Positions 24,571 through 33,742 are shown, counted from the first letter of the stretch. The stretch: 64,000 bases of DNA from Roseburia sp. (GCA_003483745.1 DMYD01000054.1:13959-77958), one strand, 5' to 3'. Translations and numbers: made by a program. Notes: generated by a model not told the origin, from the letters alone.

Positions 24571-26823
24571 ATGAAATTACAGGAAATCGTATCAAACAGA
24601 TGTGGCAAAGAGATTTCACAGTGCACAAACGAGGAACTTTACTATGCGCTGCTTGAGATGACAAAAGGAATGGCAGAAGAAAAAGTCAGCAATCAGGGAA
24701 AACGTAAATTATATTATATTTCCGCTGAGTTTCTGATTGGTAAATTATTATCCAACAATTTAATCAACCTTGGCATTTATGAGGATGTAAAAAAACTTTT
24801 AGCAGACAACGGCAAGAGCCTTGCAGAGATCGAAGAGGTCGAGCCGGAGCCGTCATTAGGAAACGGTGGACTTGGACGTCTTGCTGCATGCTTCCTTGAT
24901 TCTATCGCAAGTCTTGGCTTAAATGGTGATGGCGTTGGTTTAAATTACCATTACGGATTATTCAAACAGGTATTCAAAAACAACCTGCAGAATGAGACAC
25001 CAAACCCATGGATCGAAAAAGAGAGCTGGCTGACAAAAACAGATGTTACTTATCCGATCCAGTTTGGCGGTTTTACATTACAGTCCAGATTATATGATAT
25101 CGATGTGATCGGTTATGAGAACCGTACCACAAAACTTCATTTATTTGATGTAGAGACCGTAGATGAGAGCCTGGTTGGAAACGGCATTGATTTTGATAAA
25201 GAGGATATTGCAAAGAATTTAACATTATTCTTATATCCGGATGACTCCGATGATAAGGGCAGAATCCTTCGTGTATATCAGCAGTATTTCATGGTCAGCA
25301 ATGCAGCACGCCTGATCATTGATGAGACACTTGCAAGAGGTGGGGATCTTCACAAATTAAACGAGTATGCAGTGATCCAGATCAACGATACACATCCAAG
25401 TATGGTAATTCCGGAGATGATCCGTCTGTTGATGGAGCGCGGTATCTTAATGGATGAAGCGATCGACATCGTATCTAAGACCTGTGCATACACAAACCAC
25501 ACGATCTTAGCAGAAGCTCTTGAAAAGTGGCCGATTCATTTCTTAGAGAAAGCTGTTCCACAGTTACTGCCGATCATTTATGAGTTAAACAGCCGTGTTA
25601 CAAAGAAATATGATGATAAATCCGTAGCAATCATCGATGATGAAAAACGTGTCCATATGGCACATATGGATATCCATTACGGATACAGTGTCAACGGTGT
25701 TGCTTACCTGCACACAGAGATCTTAAAGAATACAGAGTTAAATAACTTCTATAAGATTTATCCGGAGAAGTTCAATAATAAGACAAACGGTATTACATTC
25801 CGCCGCTGGTTATTACACTGCGATCCGGAGATGACTGAATTTATCACATCCTTAATCGGACCTGGATTTAAGAAAAATGCAGAAGAGTTAGAAAAACTCG
25901 GCGCATATGTAAATGATGAGGAAGTATTGAAGAAACTTCTTGCAGTAAAAGGCGCAAGAAAGACAGAGTTAAAGAATTATCTTGCAAAAACACAGGGCAT
26001 CGAGTTAGATGACAACTCCATCTACGATATCCAGATCAAAAGATTACATGAGTACAAGAGACAGCAGATGAATGCTCTCTATGTGATCCACAAGTATTTC
26101 GAGATCAAAGCAGGAAAGAAACCGGCACGTCCGATTACGGTCATTTTCGGTGCAAAAGCAGCTCCGGCATATATCATTGCAAAGGACATCATTCATCTGA
26201 TCCTCTGCTTACAGGAACTGATCGCAAATGATCCGGAAGTTGCACCATACTTAAAAGTAGTGATGGTAGAAAACTACAATGTAACATTAGCTGAGAAACT
26301 GATCCCGGCAGCAGATATCCATGAGCAGATCTCTTTAGCTTCCAAAGAGGCAAGTGGAACATCCAACATGAAATTTATGTTAAACGGTGCTGTTGCGATT
26401 GGAACCATGGATGGAGCAAATGTTGAGATGCATCAGTTCGTTGGTGATGACAACATTTATATCTTCGGTGAGTCTTCTGAAGAAGTTATCAAACACTACG
26501 AGAAAGCAGATTACGTTTCCAGAAGCTACTACGAGAACGATGCAAACATCAAACGTGCGATCGATTTCATCGTAAGTGACCAGATGAAAGCTGTTGGATG
26601 TGCAGAGAACTTAGAGCGTCTTTACAATGAACTGTTAAACAAAGACTGGTTCATGACACTTCCGGATTTTGAGGAGTACGTTGCAACCAAAGAGCGTATC
26701 TACGCTGATTATGAGGACCGCATGGCATGGGCTAAGAAGATGCTTGTCAACATCAGCAAGGCAGGATTCTTCTCATCAGACCGTACGATTGCACAGTACA
26801 ACGAGGATATCTGGCATCTGTAA
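24571..26823 (+). CDS. glgP: Glycogen/starch alpha-glucan phosphorylase
   Basis: A 750-residue GT35 enzyme that releases glucose 1-phosphate from alpha-1,4-glucans using pyridoxal phosphate. The cofactor lysine is Lys601 in SGTSNMKF, followed by GTMDGANVEM. The N-terminal GNGGLGRLAACFLDS glucan/phosphate-site loop is present. It is about 60 residues shorter than the muscle or E. coli enzymes, as is usual for this clostridial group. The frame is open to an ATG at 24559; the ATG at 24571 follows GGAGGAAAAC and is preferred. A strong terminator follows, and the gene appears monocistronic. Confidence 0.97.
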   Translation: MKLQEIVSNRCGKEISQCTNEELYYALLEMTKGMAEEKVSNQGKRKLYYISAEFLIGKLLSNNLINLGIYEDVKKLLADNGKSLAEIEEVEPEPSLGNGGLGRLAACFLDSIASLGLNGDGVGLNYHYGLFKQVFKNNLQNETPNPWIEKESWLTKTDVTYPIQFGGFTLQSRLYDIDVIGYENRTTKLHLFDVETVDESLVGNGIDFDKEDIAKNLTLFLYPDDSDDKGRILRVYQQYFMVSNAARLIIDETLARGGDLHKLNEYAVIQINDTHPSMVIPEMIRLLMERGILMDEAIDIVSKTCAYTNHTILAEALEKWPIHFLEKAVPQLLPIIYELNSRVTKKYDDKSVAIIDDEKRVHMAHMDIHYGYSVNGVAYLHTEILKNTELNNFYKIYPEKFNNKTNGITFRRWLLHCDPEMTEFITSLIGPGFKKNAEELEKLGAYVNDEEVLKKLLAVKGARKTELKNYLAKTQGIELDDNSIYDIQIKRLHEYKRQQMNALYVIHKYFEIKAGKKPARPITVIFGAKAAPAYIIAKDIIHLILCLQELIANDPEVAPYLKVVMVENYNVTLAEKLIPAADIHEQISLASKEASGTSNMKFMLNGAVAIGTMDGANVEMHQFVGDDNIYIFGESSEEVIKHYEKADYVSRSYYENDANIKRAIDFIVSDQMKAVGCAENLERLYNELLNKDWFMTLPDFEEYVATKERIYADYEDRMAWAKKMLVNISKAGFFSSDRTIAQYNEDIWHL

Positions 26824-26874
26824 GATGCCGTGCATCTTGTAAGATGCCATGCATCTTGTAAGATGTTGTGTGCC
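26820..26874 (+). repeat. 19-bp tandem repeat of small palindromes after glgP
   Basis: Units starting GTAAGATGCC at 26820, 26839 and 26858 (period 19; two full and one decayed). Each full unit contains the self-complementary pair AAGATGC/GCATCTT with a 3-base loop. The first unit includes the glgP stop codon. Confidence 0.8.
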
Positions 26875-26902
26875 TGAAAATTGAATTATGGATTCTTTCT
26901 GA

Positions 26903-26945
26903 AAGGGACTGCAAATCTGAGAATGGTTTTGCAGTCCCTTTTTTT
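26903..26945 (+). terminator. Rho-independent terminator of glgP
   Basis: Arms AAGGGACTGCAAA and TTTTGCAGTCCCTT around a ~12-base loop, then T7. Typical intrinsic terminator. Confidence 0.92.
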
Positions 26946-27029
26946 ATGTCAAAATGTGTCTAAAATTAGTCAATGCGATTTGGAACAGAATCTGTTTTCA
27001 CCCATTTTTATTACCTTGTAAAGAATATC

Positions 27030-27079
27030 TTGACATATATATAGACTATCTATATAATATAAATACATAGACAGTCTAT
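27030..27079 (+). promoter_or_regulatory. PadR-operon promoter with two operator palindromes
   Basis: A consensus promoter, TTGACA at 27030-27035, 17 bases, TATAAT at 27053-27058. A palindrome TATATAGA-CTA-TCTATATA (27038-27056) fills the spacer and touches the -10 box. A second, ATAGAC-A-GTCTAT (27067-27079), lies at the transcript start. The placement would let a bound PadR dimer block RNA polymerase, so autorepression is likely. Confidence 0.8.
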
Positions 27080-27126
27080 ATATAAGAGGGAAAATTATAG
27101 GAATACAACAGGTAAGGAGGATTCAC

Positions 27127-27468
27127 ATGTTAAACAAATCACTGATTCAGGGCAGTCTTTCTATGCTGATCTTGCGTCTTTTAGATGAGAAAGATATGTA
27201 TGGCTACGAGATGATCGAAACACTCCGCAGCAGGTCTGAAAATGTATTTGAGTTAAAAGCGGGCTCACTTTATCCGCTTTTACATACGTTAGAGGCAAAT
27301 CATTTAGTCACTGCATACGAGGATGATGCGAGTGGAAAAGTGCGCAAATATTATCATATCACCGGAGAGGGAAAACGTATTTTAAAAGAGAAAAAGGAAG
27401 AATGGAAAACATATGCCGCAGCAGTTACCAATGTGTTGTCAAGCAAGGTGGTGGAGGCATGTGTCTAA
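27127..27468 (+). CDS. PadR-family transcriptional regulator
   Basis: A 113-residue winged-helix regulator of the short PadR subgroup. The N-terminal domain (~10-85) shows the family pattern GSLSMLILRLLDEKDMYGYEM, then ELKAGSLYPLLHTLE as recognition helix and wing, followed by a short C-terminal dimerisation helix. AAGGAGG precedes the ATG. Two near-palindromes overlap its promoter, so it probably represses itself and the next gene. PadR genes of this type are very often paired with a membrane protein that has a HAAS prefix domain, as here. The inducing signal is unknown. Confidence 0.93.
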   Translation: MLNKSLIQGSLSMLILRLLDEKDMYGYEMIETLRSRSENVFELKAGSLYPLLHTLEANHLVTAYEDDASGKVRKYYHITGEGKRILKEKKEEWKTYAAAVTNVLSSKVVEACV

Positions 27469-27550
27469 TGGCATTGGGACGGTGCGAAAAAGGGCAGGAA
27501 GATACCGGAAAAATTGCGAAAGTGGTAGAAAAGATCAGGAGGGGAAGAAG

Positions 27551-28861
27551 TTGACGGAATACACAGAATATATGGAAACGTTGAAAGAACAGATTCAAAA
27601 CAAGCGTGCGAGAGTGCTTGTGGAAGAAGAAATCCGGGGACACATTGAGGAACAGGAAAAGGAGTATTTAGCAGAAGGCATGGAGGAAGAGGAAGCAAAA
27701 AGAGAAGCTGTGCGGCAGATGGGAGATCCGGTGGAGACAGGCTGTGCCTTAAACCGGATACATAGACCGGCATTTCCGTGGAAATTATTTGCGCTGGCGG
27801 TATTTCTGACCGGGGCGTCCATGTTGATATCTCTGATTATTTCTGCGAAAGCAAATGAAGGAGCAGTACAGGCAGAGCAGGTTGGTTCACTGCTTGTGGT
27901 CAATGCTGTCAGCTTCGCAATGATTTTTGTAATCATGTACGTTGATTACACATGGCTGTTTTTACATATCCGCGCAGTATATACCTTGTACATGATCTGC
28001 CTGTGTCTGGTGTGGTCAGGCGATATCATTGGAAACTATCAGACATCGCTGTTGGCATGTTACAGCGTGCAGGCACTGCTTCCGGTTCTCTTTGCGGGAA
28101 TGATGTATCGGTACCGGGGAAAGGGAGTGCAAGGCATTTTAAAATCGGTTGCCTGGATCATTATCCCGTTTATGGTATTATCATTTGTTTCGCTGCCGAT
28201 AAGTAATGGGGCGGTTGTAGAAAATGCAGTGGTATGTTTGTTTTTGCTTATAGCAGCAGTGCTTCGTGGGATATTTGGAAACGAAAAGAAAAAATATCTT
28301 ACAGGACTGGCATTACTTGTGACGTGTATTTTAGGTGTTGTAGCAGTTTTTTTTCATCAGTTTCTGACAGGCGGTTATGTGTTGGCAAGACTTACACATA
28401 CGGGGCAATTTGGATATCAGAACAAAATGATAGTGGATGCAGTCCAAGAGTATAGTCTGTTTGGAAACAGGACATTTCTGATGTATGGTACAAGGCAGGA
28501 TGGAGAATATTTACTTGGAAATATATTTTCTTATTTTGGTATCATAGCAGGAATTCTGGTTGTGGCAGCTTTTGTATGGTTTTTGATCCATGCGTTCCGG
28601 GAGTCTCTCATGCAGAGCAACCGGATGGGATTTCTGCTGGGAATGGCGTGCAGTATTGGGTTGGCCGTGCGCGTGCTGGTAATTTATATTATGGTAAATT
28701 TTGGATATGGCGTGATCTATACCGTGGCAGTTCCGTTTTTTTCCACAAATGTGATCTTAGCGGCGGTCAATGGGATCTATGTCGGGTTGCTATTTTGTGT
28801 GCTGCGGAATAAAATGATATTAAAAGAGCCGCACATGGAAAAGAAAAAAGTGACGGTTTAA
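27551..28861 (+). CDS. HAAS-prefixed polytopic membrane protein, SEDS-like
   Basis: A 436-residue protein. Residues ~1-65 form a permease-prefix/HAAS helical domain (RARVLVEEEIRGHIEEQEKE, then AVRQMGDPVETG) found in membrane proteins governed by PadR regulators. The rest has about ten membrane helices. The C-terminal stretch with LGNIFSYFGIIAGILVVAAF and the following helices resembles the end of FtsW/RodA (SEDS) glycosyltransferases, but the catalytic motifs are not evident. The start is the TTG at 27551 after AGGAGGGG; the longer frame to 27413 runs back through the padR gene. It is probably cotranscribed with padR, 82 bases upstream. Its function is not known. Confidence 0.75.
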   Translation: MTEYTEYMETLKEQIQNKRARVLVEEEIRGHIEEQEKEYLAEGMEEEEAKREAVRQMGDPVETGCALNRIHRPAFPWKLFALAVFLTGASMLISLIISAKANEGAVQAEQVGSLLVVNAVSFAMIFVIMYVDYTWLFLHIRAVYTLYMICLCLVWSGDIIGNYQTSLLACYSVQALLPVLFAGMMYRYRGKGVQGILKSVAWIIIPFMVLSFVSLPISNGAVVENAVVCLFLLIAAVLRGIFGNEKKKYLTGLALLVTCILGVVAVFFHQFLTGGYVLARLTHTGQFGYQNKMIVDAVQEYSLFGNRTFLMYGTRQDGEYLLGNIFSYFGIIAGILVVAAFVWFLIHAFRESLMQSNRMGFLLGMACSIGLAVRVLVIYIMVNFGYGVIYTVAVPFFSTNVILAAVNGIYVGLLFCVLRNKMILKEPHMEKKKVTV

Positions 28862-28888
28862 GCGGCAGAAAGAAAGGGTTTATCCGGT

Positions 28889-29884
28889 ATGAATTACATT
28901 GATATGCACTGTGATACACTTGCAAAGGTGGTGGCACAGGGAAAAAAGACGGCAAAGGAACTGAAAGGTACGATGGTGGATGCGAAAAGATTGCAGCAGT
29001 GTGGTGCAAAGGCACAGTTTTTTGCCATGTTTTTACAGCAGAAAAGAGAAGAAAACTGGAGTAATCCGGGACAGGATTCTTTTTGGTATACGGATGCAGA
29101 AATAAAAAAACAGATGCAGGATATGTACAGTGTATACCAGAATACCATGGAGATATGTTCGGATATCATTGCACCGGCTTATAGTTATGAAGATCTGAAG
29201 CGCAACTGGCAGCAGAAAAAAGTTTCCGCCTTTCTGACGGTTGAAAACGGATGTGTTGTGGATGGAAAAATGGAACGGCTTGAGCAGCTTTATCAGATGG
29301 GAGTCAGACTGGTCACACTGACATGGAACGATGATAACTGTTTTGGACATCCGCATGCCAAAGAGGCAGAACGGATGAAACTTGGACTGACACCGTTTGG
29401 CAGGGAGGCTGTCACATATATGACGGAGTTAGGGATTCTTGTGGATGTTTCTCATTTGTCGGATGGCGGGTTTTATGATGTGGCAAAGCTTGTGCGGGGA
29501 CCGTTTGTGGCATCCCACTCAAACTGCCGTGCGCTTTCTCCTGCAACGAGAAACCTGACAGATGATATGATACGGGTGTTAGCGGAACATGGCGGTGTGG
29601 CAGGACTGAATTTTTATCCACCATTTTTAAATGCAGATTCTGTGGATAAAGAAAGCCGTATCGAAACAATGTGTGAACATGTCAGACACATGATCAATGT
29701 CGGAGGAATCGAGTGCGTTGGTATTGGCACGGATTTTGATGGAATCGAAGGAAAATTTGAAATTGCAGACTGCACGGAGATGGAAAAACTATTTGATGCA
29801 TTGCAAAAAGGAGGATTGAGCGGGGATGCGATTGAAAAGATCGCACACGAAAATGTGGAGCGTGTGATTCAATTCTGTTGTTGA
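28889..29884 (+). CDS. Membrane-dipeptidase family (M19) zinc dipeptidase
   Basis: A 331-residue TIM-barrel peptidase of family M19, which hydrolyses dipeptides including those with D-residues. Metal ligands are visible: His and Asp in DMHCDTL (residues 5-11), a Glu in VENG (~115), and the two histidines provided by VDVSHLS and ASHSNC. The GIGTDFDG motif near residue 272 is the family's conserved C-terminal loop. There is no signal peptide, so despite the family name it should be cytoplasmic. It starts 27 bases after the HAAS protein gene and may be in the same transcript. Confidence 0.93.
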   Translation: MNYIDMHCDTLAKVVAQGKKTAKELKGTMVDAKRLQQCGAKAQFFAMFLQQKREENWSNPGQDSFWYTDAEIKKQMQDMYSVYQNTMEICSDIIAPAYSYEDLKRNWQQKKVSAFLTVENGCVVDGKMERLEQLYQMGVRLVTLTWNDDNCFGHPHAKEAERMKLGLTPFGREAVTYMTELGILVDVSHLSDGGFYDVAKLVRGPFVASHSNCRALSPATRNLTDDMIRVLAEHGGVAGLNFYPPFLNADSVDKESRIETMCEHVRHMINVGGIECVGIGTDFDGIEGKFEIADCTEMEKLFDALQKGGLSGDAIEKIAHENVERVIQFCC

Positions 29885-29909
29885 AAAAAGGCTGATTTGG
29901 AAGTATATT
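29881..29909 (+). promoter_or_regulatory. Sigma-A promoter of the first InlB-repeat gene
   Basis: TTGAAA at 29881-29886 (overlapping the dipeptidase stop), a 17-base spacer and TATATT at 29904-29909. Confidence 0.6.
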
Positions 29910-29938
29910 AAGGTTATAAGACAGATGGAGGTATGAGT

Positions 29939-31270
29939 ATGAAAAGAAAATTGCAACTGGGTTATGCAGTGCTGGTATTTGCACTGGTGTTGATGTTTGG
30001 CGCACAGACGGCCTATGCATCGCAGGATCCGTCAGATGCATGGACGGGCAACACAGAGAATTCGGGCGAAACGGAAAACACAGAAACAGAAATACCGGTT
30101 TATAAGGTTACCATCAGGTTTAAAGCAAACGGTGGCAAAGGTTCTATGAATGATCTGGTCGTAGAATCCGGAAAAGTGACGACACTGCCAAAGAATACGT
30201 TTACGAATGGAAATTGTAAATTTACCGGCTGGTCATTGGATGATGAGGAGGAAGTGGCATATAAAAACGGTGCAGATGTTTCGCAACTTGCAACAAGCTA
30301 TAATGATGGAGAGTTAATTACACTGTATGCGAACTGGAAAATGCCGGCACCGAAGTTAAAAAAAGCAGTGTCAAAAACACCATCTTATGTTGACATCACT
30401 TTTGGTAAGGTAAAAAATGCTTCCGGGTACAGAATTGAATATTCCACAAATAAAAAATTTAAAAAAAATGTAATGACGGCAACAGCCGGTAAAAATGATA
30501 CCAGTGCAAGACTGATGGAGGTAGTACCAAATAAAAAATACTATATCAGGATCAGAAGCTTCAAGAAAAGATATGATGATGAGGTCTGGAGCAGTGATTG
30601 GAGCAAGGTGCTATCTGTAAAAGTTAAAAATGGTAAAACACTGATGAATACCAAGGCGGTATATGGTGTCGAGGCAGATGTGAAACTAAATGGATCCGGC
30701 AGCGGCTATCATGCCAAATTAGTAATCGGTACACCGTATTCTGCAGTTTCTTTTGGTATGCAGTATGATGTGGGAGCAGCAAATCCATATGGCTCAAGAA
30801 ATATGGCATTGATTGAAAATGTGGCTTCAAATGATCCGGGATGCCAGCAGTATGTCAGACCGGGCGATTTTGAATTCCAGCGGAATAAGTTTTATCATCT
30901 GATGATCACTGCTGATGCAAAGGGCAATGGAGATGTCTATGTGGATTACAGAAAAATTGGAAGTTTCAGCCAACCGAATCTGACAAAAGGAAGCATTTAT
31001 TTATGGATCGAGGCATCCGGAAGATTAAATGGTGATGGGGTGGATGCTGAGTTCGCAAATATAAGAAGTAAAGCTTCTGGTAGCGGAATCAATGTGATCG
31101 GCAATACACAGGATTATAAAGACTGCAGACATGATCAGACAAATGCGGGATTAAAATGCAAATATTACAAAAAAACAAATACAGTCCGGCTCTATGGAAA
31201 CATCAAAAATCTTCATGGAGACTGGGACAGTGCATACAATGGTGTGTCATATGTACTTCATGTACGTTAA
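29939..31270 (+). CDS. Secreted InlB B-repeat / Fn3 surface protein (paralog 1)
   Basis: A 443-residue exported protein. A signal peptide (residues 1-27, cleavage after AQTAYA) is followed by an acidic linker, one InlB-type B-repeat (~54-133, with FKANGGKGSMNDL and FTGWSLDD), and an Fn3-like domain (~136-228, ASGYRIEYSTNKKF and KKYYIRIRSF). A ~200-residue C-terminal domain of unknown type follows, probably beta-rich (GVEADVKLNGSGSGYHAK … VYVDYRKIG). There is no LPXTG sortase motif, lipobox or membrane anchor, so it is either free or held non-covalently. The ATG at 29939 is seven bases after GGAGG; the earlier ATG at 29933 is too close. The next gene is a close paralog, and glycopolymer genes follow. 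Confidence 0.8.
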   Translation: MKRKLQLGYAVLVFALVLMFGAQTAYASQDPSDAWTGNTENSGETENTETEIPVYKVTIRFKANGGKGSMNDLVVESGKVTTLPKNTFTNGNCKFTGWSLDDEEEVAYKNGADVSQLATSYNDGELITLYANWKMPAPKLKKAVSKTPSYVDITFGKVKNASGYRIEYSTNKKFKKNVMTATAGKNDTSARLMEVVPNKKYYIRIRSFKKRYDDEVWSSDWSKVLSVKVKNGKTLMNTKAVYGVEADVKLNGSGSGYHAKLVIGTPYSAVSFGMQYDVGAANPYGSRNMALIENVASNDPGCQQYVRPGDFEFQRNKFYHLMITADAKGNGDVYVDYRKIGSFSQPNLTKGSIYLWIEASGRLNGDGVDAEFANIRSKASGSGINVIGNTQDYKDCRHDQTNAGLKCKYYKKTNTVRLYGNIKNLHGDWDSAYNGVSYVLHVR

Positions 31271-31300
31271 TGGAAGCAGGGTGCTGTAAATAAATTTTTG

Positions 31301-31329
31301 TTGAAATTGACAGGTGGCAGCAGTATAAT
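31301..31329 (+). promoter_or_regulatory. Sigma-A promoter of the second InlB-repeat gene
   Basis: TTGAAA at 31301-31306, a 17-base spacer and TATAAT at 31324-31329. The second paralog is thus expressed separately from the first. Confidence 0.75.
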
Positions 31330-31381
31330 AATTCTGGTTATGTGACGTTTTATAATAATATATAAACAAGGAGATATGAAA

Positions 31382-32725
31382 ATGAAAAGGAGATTACATG
31401 TATTATGTGCAGGTTTAGCGTGTGCACTGGCATTGACCGTTGGTACGCAGGTTTCTTATGCGGCAGCAGTCAACCCGGCAGATGTTAATCCGGCGGAGGC
31501 AACCGAGACACCGGCTGTGCAGGCTTACACAGTAAATATCAAGTTTCATGCGAATGGCGGAAACGGCTCTATGAGTACAATTGCTGTAACATCAGATAAA
31601 CAGACAAGCCTGCCGGATAACACTTTCAAAAAAAGCGGTTATACATTTACCGGATGGGCAACATCAAAGTCTGGCAGCGTAGAATATAAAAATCAGGCTG
31701 ATGTATCTGCACTTGCGACAGAATCAAACAACGGCAGTACAGTTACACTGTATGCGCAGTGGACATTAACGGCACCGAAAATCAAAAAGACAACATCCAC
31801 ACCGTCTGCAATCACTGTAAAATATGAAAAAAACAAATATGCATCCGGTTATGAGATCCAGTATTCCCAGAAAAAAAATTTTAAAGAGTATACGAAAAAA
31901 TGGGTACGGACTGCATTTACAAAAACAGTGACAGACAAAAATGTTACAAGTGCGCAGTTACTCCGTGTGGAACCAAACAAGAAGTATTATGTCAGAATCC
32001 GCAGCTACAAGAAAAAAGGTAAGAGCAAGACATATGGTGAATGGAGTGCAGTGAAAACCATTAAAGTAAAGAAAGGTTACACACTTGCAAATCTGAAAGC
32101 TAAAAATGCAGCCGGCATTGAAGCAGATGTAAAATTGAGCGGTTCCGGTACCGGATATCATGCAAAGTTTGTCATGGGAAATGCTACTTCTGCTGTATCT
32201 TTTGGTATGCAGTATGACCAGGGTGCGCAGGCTCCATATACAGGAAAAAATATGGCTTTGATTGAGAATATTTCTTCAAACGGATCCGGCGGACAGAATT
32301 ACAGCAGACCGGGTAATATTCAGTTAAAACTGAACAAAACCTACCATCTGATGATGGTTTCTAATGGAAATGGTTATGTAGATGTTTACATTGATTATAA
32401 AAAGATCGGTGGCTGTTATCAGGCGAGCATGAAAAATCTGGCATGGTTCAGAATCGAGGCAGCAGGAAGATTAAATGGAGATAAAGTAAATGTTGAGTTC
32501 TCCAATGTCAAACTTGGTGCCCAGTCAGATGGAGCAGCAAACATGAAAATCCTTGGTGATGAGCAGAGAAAGCTGGAGTGGGGAAAAGTTCCTTCAAACC
32601 CGGGAATCAGTGGTAAATTTGACAAGAAAACAAACACGATCAAATTTACAGGAACTATTACAGACTTACACGGAGACTGGGATAGTGACTATGAAAGAGC
32701 ATCCGGTATTTTCCAGTTTAAATAA
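31382..32725 (+). CDS. Secreted InlB B-repeat / Fn3 surface protein (paralog 2)
   Basis: A 447-residue exported protein with the same plan as its upstream neighbour: signal peptide (~1-28, ending VSYAAA), InlB-type B-repeat (~53-132), Fn3-like domain (~135-230, KKYYVRIRSYKKKGK) and a C-terminal beta-rich domain of ~200 residues sharing GIEADVKLSGSGTGYHAKF, VSFGMQYDQGAQ, NMALIENISSN and LHGDWDSDY. The mature region is lysine-rich, which suits binding to an anionic wall polymer. No anchor motif is seen. The start chosen is ATG 31382, eight bases after GGAG. The gene arose by tandem duplication but has its own promoter. Confidence 0.8.
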   Translation: MKRRLHVLCAGLACALALTVGTQVSYAAAVNPADVNPAEATETPAVQAYTVNIKFHANGGNGSMSTIAVTSDKQTSLPDNTFKKSGYTFTGWATSKSGSVEYKNQADVSALATESNNGSTVTLYAQWTLTAPKIKKTTSTPSAITVKYEKNKYASGYEIQYSQKKNFKEYTKKWVRTAFTKTVTDKNVTSAQLLRVEPNKKYYVRIRSYKKKGKSKTYGEWSAVKTIKVKKGYTLANLKAKNAAGIEADVKLSGSGTGYHAKFVMGNATSAVSFGMQYDQGAQAPYTGKNMALIENISSNGSGGQNYSRPGNIQLKLNKTYHLMMVSNGNGYVDVYIDYKKIGGCYQASMKNLAWFRIEAAGRLNGDKVNVEFSNVKLGAQSDGAANMKILGDEQRKLEWGKVPSNPGISGKFDKKTNTIKFTGTITDLHGDWDSDYERASGIFQFK

Positions 32726-32796
32726 TCCGTATGCAGATAAAACTTAAATACTTTGCAGTTAGAGTTAGAATATAGTAGGGTATAAAATTAATATAG

Positions 32797-32824
32797 GGAA
32801 GCCGGTCGCTTTTGGCTGGCTTCC
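32797..32824 (+). terminator. Hairpin between the surface-protein and exporter genes
   Basis: Arms GGAAGCCGGTCG and TGGCTGGCTTCC with G-U pairs and a 4-base loop, followed only by TT and AAAA. It may be a leaky terminator or processing hairpin ahead of the permease gene. Confidence 0.55.
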
Positions 32825-32852
32825 TTAAAATATGAAATGAGGAAATGATTGA

Positions 32853-33698
32853 ATGATTATTAGTGCCGCAAAAAAAGAAAAAACACCGGCAGCAGTCAGA
32901 ATGGTAAAAGATATTTTTGGAAACCTTAAGCTGATTTCGGAACTTTCTAAGAATGATTTGAAAAAAAGATTCGCTGATTCCTATTTTGGTATCTTATGGG
33001 CATTTGTAAGTCCGATTATTACCATATGTGTATATTGGTTTGTATTTACCGTCGGTATGCGTGGGGGCGGTAATGAGGTAAATGGTTATCCATATGTGCT
33101 GTGGCTGATCTCAGGACTGATCCCGTGGTTTTTATTTTCAGATATTTTAACCAGCGGCACAAGTGTATTATTAGAATATGCATATCTTGTAAAGAAAATA
33201 GTATTTAATGTTAGCATTCTTCCGGTAGTAAAGTTAGTCACTGCTACATTTATCCATTTGATCCTTTTGTTGTTTACGTTGCTTATTTTTGCAGGGACAG
33301 GACATTTTCCGGATATTTATATGTTACAGATACCGTATTATATCATTGCATTATGGTGTTTTTCCATCTCCTGTGTGTTTGTGACAAGTTCTGTTGTCCT
33401 GTTTTTCAGGGATTTAGGACAGCTGGTAAATATCTTTATGCAGGTATTTATCTGGATCACGCCAATCATGTGGCAGGATGCATTGATTGCAGAAAGCCAT
33501 CCGGTTCTTATTGGAATCCTTCGTTTAAATCCAATGTATTACATCGTAAAAGGGTACAGGGATGCCATGATCAATCATGTATGGTTCTGGGATAATATGG
33601 GAATGACCATCTATTTCTGGGTTGTAACGGTATTGATGTTTATTCTGGGAAGCAGTATTTTTGCCAGATTAAAACCGCATTTTTCAGATGTACTATAA
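32853..33698 (+). CDS. ABC-2 type polysaccharide export permease (Wzm/TagG-like)
   Basis: A 281-residue integral membrane protein with six helices, the transmembrane half of an ABC exporter that carries finished lipid-linked polysaccharide across the membrane. The family pattern is evident in LKKRFADSYFGILWAFVSPI near the N-terminus (the interface helix and first membrane helix) and LRLNPMYYIVKGYRDAM in the periplasmic-side region. It belongs with the ATPase that starts 44 bases downstream, in the order permease-ATPase that is normal for Wzm/Wzt, TagG/TagH and RgpC/RgpD pairs. The exported polymer is not identifiable here. Confidence 0.93.
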   Translation: MIISAAKKEKTPAAVRMVKDIFGNLKLISELSKNDLKKRFADSYFGILWAFVSPIITICVYWFVFTVGMRGGGNEVNGYPYVLWLISGLIPWFLFSDILTSGTSVLLEYAYLVKKIVFNVSILPVVKLVTATFIHLILLLFTLLIFAGTGHFPDIYMLQIPYYIIALWCFSISCVFVTSSVVLFFRDLGQLVNIFMQVFIWITPIMWQDALIAESHPVLIGILRLNPMYYIVKGYRDAMINHVWFWDNMGMTIYFWVVTVLMFILGSSIFARLKPHFSDVL

Positions 33699-33742
33699 TA
33701 TCTGGAACAAGTATAGATTAAAGGAAGAGAAAGAGATTTACA

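Noticed and set aside
24456..26874. Short repeats as a CRISPR array
   Set aside because: The 14-bp and 19-bp repeats are too short and few, with no uniform spacers and no cas genes in the window.
27413..27550. Start of the HAAS protein at 27413
   Set aside because: It overlaps the padR gene in another frame and has no ribosome-binding site; TTG 27551 has AGGAGGGG.
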